Part shown: positions 46,871 to 56,300 of the stretch, piece by piece | Numbering within the stretch: position 1 is the stretch's first letter | How the letters are laid out: each line of letters starts with the position of its first letter | NCBI GenBank assembly: GCA_946187555.1 | Contig: CAMHQP010000004.1 | Location: 1-59,350, forward strand | Length of the DNA stretch: 59,350 nucleotides | Direction: 5' to 3' | Source: an uncultured Bacteroidales bacterium | GTDB taxonomy: Bacteria; Bacteroidota; Bacteroidia; Bacteroidales; Paludibacteraceae | Notes under the pieces: generated by a model | What the model was told of the DNA's origin: nothing | Database searches by the model: none | The model's input: only the letters and a program-made list of their open reading frames with translations | Made by a program: the position numbers and the translations under genes

Positions 46871-46913
46871 TATTTGAAGAAAAAATGCGTTTTTTCTTTA
46901 TTTTTAAGCCAAA

Positions 46914-48248
46914 TCACACTATTTCGCCACGTAATGTGGCAGCGGTGGCATCGAGAATGCGAACGTTGACCAAATCTCCGATCTTCTGGTCTGTTCGCGG
47001 GAAGACTACTGTCTTGTACTGCTCCGTGCGACCGAACATATCGTCATGACTGCGCTTGGAGAAACCCTCCACCAGTACTTCAACCGTTTTACCTATCTCG
47101 CGTTGGTTGGATTCGAGCGACAGTTGGGTCTGAAGCGTGATGATCTCATTGAGTCGCCGCACTTTCTCTTCCTCGGAGATGTTATCCGGCAGGTGCTTAT
47201 GGGCGTACGTGCCCGGACGCTCGGAGTACTTGAACATAAACGCGCTGTCAAAACCCACTTCACGCATGAGACTCAGCGTCTCAGCATGATCCTCGAGCGT
47301 CTCGTCATGGAAACCGCAGAAGATATCCGTGCTGATGGCGGCCGTCGGTAAGATGCGGCGGATGGCTGCGATACGATCCAGATACCACTCGCGGGTGTAT
47401 TTGCGGTTCATCAGTTTGAGGATGTGGTTTGAACCGGACTGCACCGCCAGGTGAATGAACTTACACAGGTTCTTATGGCGGCTGATGGCCTCGAGGGTCT
47501 TATCAGACATATCCTTCGGATGCGAGGTGGTGAAGCGTATACGCATGTCGGGAACGGCATCGGCAACGATCTCGAGTAAGTCCGCAAAATCCACCACTGT
47601 ACCATCTTCGCGCACGAACTTATACGAGTTGACGTTCTGTCCGAGCAGCGTCACTTCTTTGTAGCCCTTGGCTTGGAGATCGCGCACCTCGTTGAGGATG
47701 GACTCGACGTCCCTACTCCGCTCGCGGCCGCGGGTATAGGGCACCACGCAATAGGAGCAGAAGTTATTACAGCCGCGCATAATGGACACGAAGCCACTGA
47801 TGGAGCGCCCGATACGCGCAGGGATGATCTGACGATAGGTTTCCGTTGTACTGAGTTCCACATTCATCGCCTTGTGTCCTTGCTCGCATTGCGCTAAGAG
47901 ATTCGGGATATCGAGATACGCATCGGGGCCTGCCACGAAGTCCACACCGAAATCATCGATCAGTTCCCGTCCCATACGCTCCGCCATACAACCGATGACA
48001 CCAATGATCTTATCGCGATTGTCGATTTTGGATTTCCGATTTTGGAGATGCGCCTTCAGTTCGCGGAGGCGAGCACCGACTTTTTGCTCAGCGTTATCGC
48101 GGATGGAGCAGGTGTTAATCAGGATGATATCGGCATCCTCCCATTGCTCGGTGAGTTGGGCATCGGTGGTCTCCATAATGGCCGCCACCACCTCGCTATC
48201 CGCCACGTTCATCTGGCATCCGTATGTCTCAATATAGAATTTTTTCAT
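46914..48248 (-). CDS. miaB: tRNA-2-methylthio-N6-dimethylallyladenosine synthase; start trimmed
   Basis: YIETYGCQMNVADSE, RGCNNFCSYCVVPYTRGRERSR, TRAM domain. Confidence 0.95.
   Translation of the reverse strand: MKKFYIETYGCQMNVADSEVVAAIMETTDAQLTEQWEDADIILINTCSIRDNAEQKVGARLRELKAHLQNRKSKIDNRDKIIGVIGCMAERMGRELIDDFGVDFVAGPDAYLDIPNLLAQCEQGHKAMNVELSTTETYRQIIPARIGRSISGFVSIMRGCNNFCSYCVVPYTRGRERSRDVESILNEVRDLQAKGYKEVTLLGQNVNSYKFVREDGTVVDFADLLEIVADAVPDMRIRFTTSHPKDMSDKTLEAISRHKNLCKFIHLAVQSGSNHILKLMNRKYTREWYLDRIAAIRRILPTAAISTDIFCGFHDETLEDHAETLSLMREVGFDSAFMFKYSERPGTYAHKHLPDNISEEEKVRRLNEIITLQTQLSLESNQREIGKTVEVLVEGFSKRSHDDMFGRTEQYKTVVFPRTDQKIGDLVNVRILDATAATLRGEIV
48016..48050. repeat. 7-nt tandem array in miaB
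   Basis: CGATTGT CGATTTT GGATTTC CGATTTT GGAGATG. Confidence 0.75.
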
Positions 48249-48264
48249 TATTTTTGCATTAATA

Positions 48265-48297
48265 TTTGCACAATTCAAAAAAATGTAGTACCTTTGC
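48265..48297 (+). promoter_or_regulatory. Promoter of tRNA-Pro
   Basis: TTTG - 20 nt - TACCTTTGC. Confidence 0.65.
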
Positions 48298-48322
48298 ACC
48301 CGCTTTCGAAAAAATCGAAAGA

Positions 48323-48396
48323 CGGGAAGTGGCGCAGCCCGGTAGCGCAACGGTCTGGGGGACCGGAGGTCGCGTGTTCGAATCACGTCTTCCCGA
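48323..48396 (+). tRNA. tRNA-Pro(GGG)
   Basis: CGGGAAG/CTTCCCG acceptor, TCTGGGGGACC anticodon arm. Confidence 0.9.
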
Positions 48397-48397
48397 C

Positions 48398-48425
48398 AAA
48401 AAGATGACTGCGGTCATCTTTTTTA
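48398..48425 (+). terminator. Terminator after tRNA-Pro
   Basis: AAAAAGATGAC-TGCG-GTCATCTTTTTT. Confidence 0.7.
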
Positions 48426-51029
48426 TTTGAGCAAAGGCAGGTTTACTTCGGTGACTGCCTTTACTTGTACCTGTTGCAGGATCGTTTGCATCTCGGCGTT
48501 CTTCTGCGCCATACCTATCCACCACTCAGCCTCATCCAGATCAGCAAAACCACTGATACGCAACGCGCATCCTTCGCCCCATACGGGTAGTTTCTGCAGA
48601 TCGAAATCGCGGATGAGGAACTGGCTGAAGTTGAACAACGCCACTTCATACAGCAGTTCGTTCAGTGCTTGTTCATCTGCCGTCGGCATGATGAGCAATA
48701 CCACCGAGGGTTGTTTGCGGTCTTCGCTCCATTCTTGTGCTGCAGCGGCCACATCCTCCTGATCCGTTTCATCCGACTGTTGACGCAGTTCTGCCAAGTC
48801 ACCGGTAGCACCGCCTTTCCGGCTCTCCATACCCTGTCCCATCATGGCCAGCATGTCCTTAGCCATCGAACCTAACTCCGTTTCTCCGTAGTTCGCCACG
48901 AGTTCTTGCAAGGCCGTTATAAACGCCTGTTGTCCTTCGGTGCGTGCCACCGCCACGGCGTTGAGGAAGAGGAAACGCGGCATGAGCCGGCTCTGCGGGT
49001 ACTCCGTCTGCGCGTATTGCTTATTGGCCTTGACGGTAGCATACTCGCCTTTGGTATAGGCGGTATAGGTTGCCAGATAGAGCGAGTCCTGTTCGTCGAG
49101 CATCCTACGCATGCGGGCGATATAGGCCGTATCATTGCGCAACGCACGTAATCGCTCATCCTCGAAGATATCATCCAGACTCGGGTGCCCGGTGAAGCGC
49201 TCCACCAACTCACGCAGCGTCTCTTGCGCTAACTCTTCATCTTGCAGTTTGTCGCGGTAGATATAATAGAGCGCAATCATCGCTTCGCGCCATATGCTGT
49301 CGCTGATGATATAGTCCTGTTCGGTACGCGGTATCTGCTGGAGGTAATACTCCGGCTTATGGTTATCGGTCTCAACTCGATTAGAGATTTGCGAATTAGT
49401 GTTTAGTGAATCATTCGCCAGCGAGGTGGAGTCTCCTTCATTCTCTAATTCACTCATTCCTTCATCCTGAATGAGCACTTGCTTATTCTGTCTGCGCCAG
49501 TTATCTTCGAGTGGTCGGTTACCCCAACGACGACGCCATTCCTGTTGCCCTTGTTTGACAAGTTGCGGGTTGTAGAAATACCAATCTCCTTTCTGCGCGC
49601 CACCGCCGCCTAACATATTCGACGTATTGACGCTACGCGGGCCGTCATCGTCATGCTCGAGGTCACGCGCTGCCTGCACCTGTTGGATAGAGTCCTGTTT
49701 CTCCGCCTCGATAAGGTCGGCTATGATCTTATCCACAATCGCGCGTTGCTCTTCTTCGGTCATCCGGCCGAGTCGCTGGAGCGAGTCTTGTAGTTGGGCT
49801 TGCGTGTAGGACACAATCAGTTCGTCCAGTACTTCTGAGCGTTTCTGGATACGCGCATAGTCAGGGTTCTCGGCCGTGAGGATAGTCACCGCTTCGCGGT
49901 AACAGGGTTGCGCCGGTACGTACGCGCGCATTCCAAAATAAATATCGCCCGCGCGCACGAGGATAGCGGCTTTGGCAGAACCGGCTTGTGTCGATTCGGC
50001 AATGGCCGTCTCATACATCTCCAATGCCTTGGCGGTATCGCGTGCCGCGAGGTAGATATTTCCCATTGCGCCGTATATTTGATCGAGTCGGTCTTTGTAT
50101 TTCGACTGTTTGGTCATCGTACGCAGTTTGCGCAGCGAACTCTTACCTCCGAGTTCCGCCATACGGATACGCGCATTGAAGTCCATCTCATTGGACGGCG
50201 CCATGCGCACCACATATTTGTAGGCCTTGATGGCTTCATCGGGGTTGTTCTCTTTCTCGTACAATTGACCGAGCACGTAGGCAAAACGCGGACGGTATAT
50301 CTTGCGTTTCTCGTACGGCATGGCTATCTTGACGAACGGTAGGGCATCGTGATAATGCTCGCCGTGCAGCAATACATCCGCTTTAACGGCAGAATAGAGC
50401 TTGGCATGCTTGCGGCTGAGCGCATCGATCTGCACGCGCTGCAGCATGTCTTCCGCTTCGTATTGCCACCCCATCTCGGCATATGCACGCGCTATCCATA
50501 ATTGGCATTGCGCGATCATGTCCGGGTCGTTCTGATAATGATTGATGATATAATTGAACGTACTGACGGCACCGAGGAAATCACCTTTATGGAACTCCGC
50601 CTGACCGAGTCGCAGCCATGCGAGGTTCATGTTCTTATTGAATTCCTCCGATTGGAGCCACAGTTTATATTTGGGATCGTTGGCCTTTTTCGGGTCACGT
50701 TTGGGTTTCGCTTTGATGGAGTGCAGTTTGATGCACTTGCGGCATTTGTCAATGGTTCTATCCATGTGGGTTGCACTGGCCTCCGCCGCCGCATGATTGG
50801 AGACCGGATAGAGATAGAGGACGCGACTGTAGTCGTCCGTATTCGCATCGCGTATGGCCTTCAGACCTTCTTCATACGCGATATTGCCGTTGTATAGGAT
50901 GTTATATTTGACTTTCGTCTGATGGAACGAACGAGTCGCCCACGTGTTTTTTTGCGTGGAGCAGGAAGAGAGAATCATCATCAAGATGATGATATTGGAA
51001 ATTTGATATTTGATATTTGATATTCTCAT
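48423..51029 (-). CDS. TPR lipoprotein, PorW/SprE-like type IX secretion component
   Basis: Lipobox ILSSCSTQKNTWATRSFHQTKVKYNILYNGNIAYEEGL matches the conserved SprE/PorW N-terminus; TPR repeats; ~870 aa. Confidence 0.8.
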   Translation of the reverse strand: MRISNIKYQISNIIILMMILSSCSTQKNTWATRSFHQTKVKYNILYNGNIAYEEGLKAIRDANTDDYSRVLYLYPVSNHAAAEASATHMDRTIDKCRKCIKLHSIKAKPKRDPKKANDPKYKLWLQSEEFNKNMNLAWLRLGQAEFHKGDFLGAVSTFNYIINHYQNDPDMIAQCQLWIARAYAEMGWQYEAEDMLQRVQIDALSRKHAKLYSAVKADVLLHGEHYHDALPFVKIAMPYEKRKIYRPRFAYVLGQLYEKENNPDEAIKAYKYVVRMAPSNEMDFNARIRMAELGGKSSLRKLRTMTKQSKYKDRLDQIYGAMGNIYLAARDTAKALEMYETAIAESTQAGSAKAAILVRAGDIYFGMRAYVPAQPCYREAVTILTAENPDYARIQKRSEVLDELIVSYTQAQLQDSLQRLGRMTEEEQRAIVDKIIADLIEAEKQDSIQQVQAARDLEHDDDGPRSVNTSNMLGGGGAQKGDWYFYNPQLVKQGQQEWRRRWGNRPLEDNWRRQNKQVLIQDEGMSELENEGDSTSLANDSLNTNSQISNRVETDNHKPEYYLQQIPRTEQDYIISDSIWREAMIALYYIYRDKLQDEELAQETLRELVERFTGHPSLDDIFEDERLRALRNDTAYIARMRRMLDEQDSLYLATYTAYTKGEYATVKANKQYAQTEYPQSRLMPRFLFLNAVAVARTEGQQAFITALQELVANYGETELGSMAKDMLAMMGQGMESRKGGATGDLAELRQQSDETDQEDVAAAAQEWSEDRKQPSVVLLIMPTADEQALNELLYEVALFNFSQFLIRDFDLQKLPVWGEGCALRISGFADLDEAEWWIGMAQKNAEMQTILQQVQVKAVTEVNLPLLK
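49378..49412. repeat. Degenerate 7-nt tandem array in sprE-like gene
   Basis: CGATTAG AGATTTG CGAATTA GTGTTTA GTGAATC. Confidence 0.5.
51002..51029. repeat. 7-nt tandem array at tsaB/sprE junction, includes sprE start codon
   Basis: (TTTGATA)x3 TTCTCAT. Confidence 0.85.
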
Positions 51030-51718
51030 TTCAATCCCTTCACGTGACTCTGTGCGGCAATAAATTCTTTTAAATAAAATGGTTCATAGTAAGCCAAATC
51101 AACGGATTTGGCATTGGTGATTGGTGATTGGTGATTGGTGATTTGTTCGGCTAGTGCCCCGACGTACTTCGCTTCGGGTACGATACCGGGCACATAGTGC
51201 CAGTTGGATTTGGTAAAGATGCGGGAGCATTTCTCTGCCCCGTCGCCGAAATAATAGACATCTTCGTCTCCTGCATAGAGACTCTCTTCGTTCTCGACCA
51301 CCACCGCTTTGGTTTCGCCATCAATCATCGTATAGACCTCCATTCTGCGGGCATCTATCATCGGAATGAGAATCGCTAATCGCTCATCCCTAATCGCTAA
51401 TCGTTCTCTCGCTGCTTCGCATAGCACCTCGAGTGTCGGAACAGGAAGGAGCGGCACGTTAAGCCCATAGCAAAGGCCTTTGGCTGTACTGGTTCCGATG
51501 CGGAGTCCTGTATAACTGCCCGGTCCTTCGGAGAGGGCGACTGCCTCTATAGAGAGGGTTTGCTCCCGCGCGAACGAGAGCAGTTCCTCTATATAGCGAG
51601 GTAGCAACCGTGCATGGTTGCTACCCTCCAGGCATATACACTGCTTGATCGGCGCGCCATCCTTGCAGATGGCGGCCGAACAAACCGATGTACTAGTTTC
51701 GATACATAGTATCGTCAT
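51026..51718 (-). CDS. tsaB: tRNA threonylcarbamoyladenosine biosynthesis protein TsaB
   Basis: ILCIETSTSVCSAAICKDG, LSEGPGSYTGLRIGTSTAKGLCYG. Confidence 0.92.
   Translation of the reverse strand: MTILCIETSTSVCSAAICKDGAPIKQCICLEGSNHARLLPRYIEELLSFAREQTLSIEAVALSEGPGSYTGLRIGTSTAKGLCYGLNVPLLPVPTLEVLCEAARERLAIRDERLAILIPMIDARRMEVYTMIDGETKAVVVENEESLYAGDEDVYYFGDGAEKCSRIFTKSNWHYVPGIVPEAKYVGALAEQITNHQSPITNAKSVDLAYYEPFYLKEFIAAQSHVKGLK
51116..51143. repeat. 7-nt tandem array in tsaB, site 1
   Basis: (GGTGATT)x4. Confidence 0.95.
51374..51408. repeat. 7-nt tandem array in tsaB, site 2
   Basis: CGCTAAT CGCTCAT CCCTAAT CGCTAAT CGTTCTC. Confidence 0.8.
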
Positions 51719-51721
51719 GCG

Positions 51722-53296
51722 TTAGAAGAGTTTAGAGTCTTTGAAGTATCTCTTCTTCGGGAAGTTGAAGTGGTATGCCAGTTTGATACCTGCATCAAAA
51801 TAACCGAGCTTTTTAGCATATGCATGCGTAGCGGACAACACATCCAGCGTAGCAATCGAAGAACCTTTTTCACCCGGAGCTGCCAGGTTGAACAAGCCCT
51901 CCTTGTTGGGGGTGTTCTTATACGAATTGTAAACGCTGTAGTTTGCATACGCACCGAGACCGAGCGAGTTACCGGATTTGAGAATCCACTCGAAACCAAT
52001 CTCTGCGGTTAACATAACGTTGATATTGAACTGAATACCGTTCTTCTCCGTCGGTTGTTGTCCGGTGTACTTACCGGTCAACGTTTGGTTGATAACGGTG
52101 ATACCGGTTTCCTCGAAGTAAGCCGCGATACTGGTCTCGTCCACATTCGCCGTTTGCTTGTACGGCGTCCAAACCGGGATCATGAACTTCGGACCGATGT
52201 TGAAGAACAGACCGTTGTTATGGATCAAGGAGAACATGATCGGCACTTCGAGTTGAAGTTGATGATCGGTCTCTTTGATATCCTTGACATCGACGGTATA
52301 GAGCACATTGGATGTACCCGCCGACTTCGGGAATGTCTTATGATCGGAATCCAGACTCAGTCCACTCTGGTGGTATCCGATGCCAAGGCCTGCGATGATA
52401 CCAAGATCTACCTTACGACTGTCATCAGCCCAGTAGTGAGCATATTGGAGATCGAGCACGACGTCGCCGCCACATTTCCAGCTTCCACTATCAGCATGGT
52501 GCATCAGCGCCGAAGCACCGCCACGGAGACCGATTGTGAATCGGTCGTAGCTGTGTTTGAAGTGCTGTACAGACTTGATTGAGTCCTCTGCAGCGCGCAG
52601 CGCAGTAGCCTCTTCTTCCGCCGGACGAGCTTCTGCATCCGCCGGACGAGCCTCTTCGGCATGGCGAGCTTCCTCTGCTTGGCGAGCCTCTTCGGCAGCA
52701 GCGATAGCAGCAGCTTCTGCTGCAGCAGCGCCCTCTTCCGATTTAACAGTTGCGGACTCTTCTGGCTTTACGGTAGCACCCTCTTCTGACTTAGCAGTAG
52801 CAGGTTCTTCCGGTTTAACAGCAGCGCCTTCTTCCGGTTTAACAGCAGCACCTTCTTCCGGCTTAACGACAGCACCCTCTTCCGACTTAACAGTAGCGGG
52901 TTCTCCCTGCTTTGTAGTAGCGGGTTTTGTGCCGCGCTCGAAAGCAGCCTTCTCTTCAGCCTGCTCAGTAGCCGTCTCAGAAGCAGCTTCTGCTGCATTG
53001 CCACTAACGTTAACCAAACAGGTATCGCAGATCCATGAATAGATACTCATAAGCAGTACACCGTCCGGGTAACGCTGGGTACCCAACTGACGTACGGTAT
53101 GCACTTTATCCCATACCCAGGTAGAAGGTCTCTCACCGGTGGAGTACTGTTGGCACTCGCGTTTAATCATTACGGAGTCGCCTACTGCCACTCTAAACTG
53201 ATACGGAGCTACTGTTGCGTCTTGTGCCGACAAGGTCGATACCAACGAAGCACTGATCAGCGTGGCTGCAATTAGAATTGATTTTATAGTCTTCAT
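51722..53296 (-). CDS. Outer-membrane beta-barrel protein with Ala/Glu/Lys repeat linker; start trimmed
   Basis: Signal peptide, N-terminal TGERPSTWVWDKVHTVRQLG domain, repetitive linker, barrel-like C-terminus ending KDSKLF. Confidence 0.7.
   Translation of the reverse strand: MKTIKSILIAATLISASLVSTLSAQDATVAPYQFRVAVGDSVMIKRECQQYSTGERPSTWVWDKVHTVRQLGTQRYPDGVLLMSIYSWICDTCLVNVSGNAAEAASETATEQAEEKAAFERGTKPATTKQGEPATVKSEEGAVVKPEEGAAVKPEEGAAVKPEEPATAKSEEGATVKPEESATVKSEEGAAAAEAAAIAAAEEARQAEEARHAEEARPADAEARPAEEEATALRAAEDSIKSVQHFKHSYDRFTIGLRGGASALMHHADSGSWKCGGDVVLDLQYAHYWADDSRKVDLGIIAGLGIGYHQSGLSLDSDHKTFPKSAGTSNVLYTVDVKDIKETDHQLQLEVPIMFSLIHNNGLFFNIGPKFMIPVWTPYKQTANVDETSIAAYFEETGITVINQTLTGKYTGQQPTEKNGIQFNINVMLTAEIGFEWILKSGNSLGLGAYANYSVYNSYKNTPNKEGLFNLAAPGEKGSSIATLDVLSATHAYAKKLGYFDAGIKLAYHFNFPKKRYFKDSKLF
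52736..52927. repeat. 24-nt in-frame tandem repeat, 7 units plus 1 degenerate unit
   Basis: TTCCGGTTTAACAGCAGCNCCTTC-type units; encodes (K/P)(S/P)EEGA(A/T)VK octapeptides. Confidence 0.9.
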
Positions 53297-53310
53297 ATTG
53301 CTACCTCCTA

Positions 53311-56300
53311 TCATTTAACAATGTAACGTAAAGTTGTTTTCATGCTCTCATTGCTCAGTTCAACGAGATAGAATCCGTGGTCATTCGCGGCCTTGATCGT
53401 GTACGAGGTCTCGCCGTATGCCTTATAGGAAGCGTGCAGCAAGCCTTCGGTCGTATAGACGCGGATCATCGTTTCCTGAGTTGGATCGAGATTGATCACA
53501 TGTACCTCCTCACCCGGGCGAGCGAGCGACGGCACGAGTGCCGGAGCGGCAGCACTACCGGTTACGGGGTACACCTCCGTCTGACCCTTAGCGCCACACG
53601 GATTACTTGCGACAGCCGGGAGATCGATCTTTGCAAAGTACTGACCTACAGGCAGCGGATCACCACTCTCTAAGGTGTAGTAATAACCGTAATCCAAGAA
53701 GGTGGTATCACCGGCCGGGCTGATATAGTACCACTCTACATACTCCGGGTGCTCGAGTCCGAGCGAGTCGAGTTGCCATTCCGCAGAGATAGCGTTGATC
53801 TGATTACGGTTAATCATGATGATACGGTCACCATAATAAGCCTTCAGATCCAGCGTTGTCTCGTACGGTACCTTGATCGTGACGGTCAAATCAACTATAG
53901 AGTCGCAACCGTATTGGTTGATAAATTTGTGTCGGTAGGTGTTCGTACCGCCATCGATGATGGTAGTATCGAAGCCTTGTACGGAATCCTTCCACTCGAA
54001 TACGTTGCAGACAAAAGAAGGAACGGTCACAGGAACCGTATCCGGTTTGTAAACCGTGATTGTCTTCGTTACAACCGAGTCACAACCATAGATAGTTTTG
54101 AACTTGTGCGTGTAGTCATGCGTACCAATCGTTGTGATGGTAGTATCCGCATCAGCCCAATAATAGGACGAACAATTCTTTCCTTCCACCGGATCGATAG
54201 AGGACGTCGAGTTATGGATAGTCAGATGCAGCGTTACGATTGAGTCGTTACCACATGCGTTCTTGAGTGTATCCTTATAGTTACCACTTACCTTGTACGT
54301 CTTTCCATGCCATGTGTAGGAATCACATACATACGAATCAGCGCCAACACCGGTACCTACAGTTGTGTCACCATAGGATACAGGACACGGACTGAGCGAA
54401 TAGGTGAAGTCATCACTGGTCTTCGTCGTACCGCAACCGGTAGTGATGGTATAACGCAGATACAGCGGGCCTACCTCGTCGATAGCTACTGTATACGGCA
54501 GTGCTTGCCATGCACCGGTGCTAGCGGGTTTAACCTCCCATGTGATACCTGTTACGGACATCAGCGTCGTATCTGCAGCTACATCGGTAGCAAACCATGT
54601 CAGAAGAGCCGAAGTAGAATTGTCGACATCGATAGCCTTACCATTAACTACGATCGGTTCAGCGTTCTGAGCTTGCATGTCAGCTTGCGTGTACAGTGTC
54701 GGGAAGACAAGGGCATTATACGTAACGATGGTATCTACATAGCGTTGTCTCTGGAGCGTATCCGTTACGAGGTACGTGGTGGTCTTCGGGTTCACAGACG
54801 GAATCGATCCTGCACATACATACTCGTCTTTTGCAACGGTCTTATATGCCGCAGTCGAGAACTTATATAGCGTACGGGACTCGCTTCCGCACTCACCGGC
54901 TCCTTTCGCAGCCTTGATAACGAGCAACAGCGTATCTGCATCATCCGTCTTCTCATACCAACGGCTACCCAGCGGATTCTCATCTGTATAATCGTACTCA
55001 TCCCAAACAGGATTCGTCGGGTCATCCCATATCGGTCGTGCCCAATAAACGGTATCGATATGCATGATGGTGTCGTACGTATTACCTAAGTTGCGGTAAT
55101 ATTCCGTCAGTTTATGATTGGACGAGTCTGTGAACAACTCCATACCTTTTACCAGCAGCGGAGTGAGGCCTTGGGCTTTCAGCACCTCTGCATCCATCGT
55201 ATCCGGCATCATAACCGGATGAATCTTGAACCAAACAATAGAGTCTCTCATCATCACACCATCCTGGAAACGAGTCGTATCGTACCATGCGGTATAGGCA
55301 GTGATATCATGATCTATATTCTTAATCGAATCATGATAGATCGTATTCTGGCATACAAACCGTTCGATGGTATCGCGCACCGGTTCGGGTACCGAATCCG
55401 GAATCAGCTCTGCCCAGATATGCGTAGCCTGAGTGGACTTGAGGTCAATAATAAGGTCAGCCCATTTCATTTGGTCCATCAGATCACGGTCGATATCGAT
55501 TGAGTCTTTACCGTTAGCCGGCAGTTTGTACCCTTTGGACTTCGTAGCAGGATCGTTGCAGTCGAAATAGAGATCTGCATCAATCGAATCTGCTGCCAAT
55601 TTGCTCCAGTTATCCACGTGGAGACGGAGGTCACAGGTATCCGGAATGAGGAGCGAATCAAGACGTACGTGATACCAAGTTTGTGTACCGGCTGCGTTCA
55701 CGTTACCGTGCTCCCAGTCGAATGCCATCGGGTTGGTACCGCAATCCATACCGGTCTTCTGCTCCAGAAGGAGTTTCACCTTGAGGTCTTTGCTGGATTT
55801 GAGGCGCAAATAACCGGTAATCGAATCCTTCGTGATATAGCGGTGCAGCAAGCTATCCATGAAGGACGGTGCCGTACCTGTGAAATCAAATGTATAACCG
55901 GCTTTCTTGATACCCTTCTCAATCAGTTCGCGGACTGGTATAGTATCTGTGCGAGTGCCCTTATTGAACGAACGTGTCTTAACCGGCATCTTGCATTTCA
56001 TCGTATCCTGGAACGTGAAAGTACCTTCAACCGTTGTTGCCCCGTTTACTGTAAATATTAACCTTGCCGAATCGGAATAGATGTAGTTATTCTGCAAGTA
56101 CGGGATACAAGCCATGAACCAGGTTTCCTGGTTAGCCTTCAGCTCGTAATCTACATTCGGAACCAGCAGTTTGGCTTTCGATTGAGCCTTTGCTACAGAT
56201 TGAAGTGAATCAGAAGACAGCTCAGCATATTCGCCATCGAATCTGGTCTCGAATACGAGCGAGTCGGTGGTGCGAACCAAGATATAGAACTCACCGTCAC

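Noticed and set aside
893-51408. CRISPR array or group of short repeats as CRISPR
   Set aside because: Units are only 7-8 nt, directly adjacent without spacers, and often in coding sequence; no cas genes in the window.
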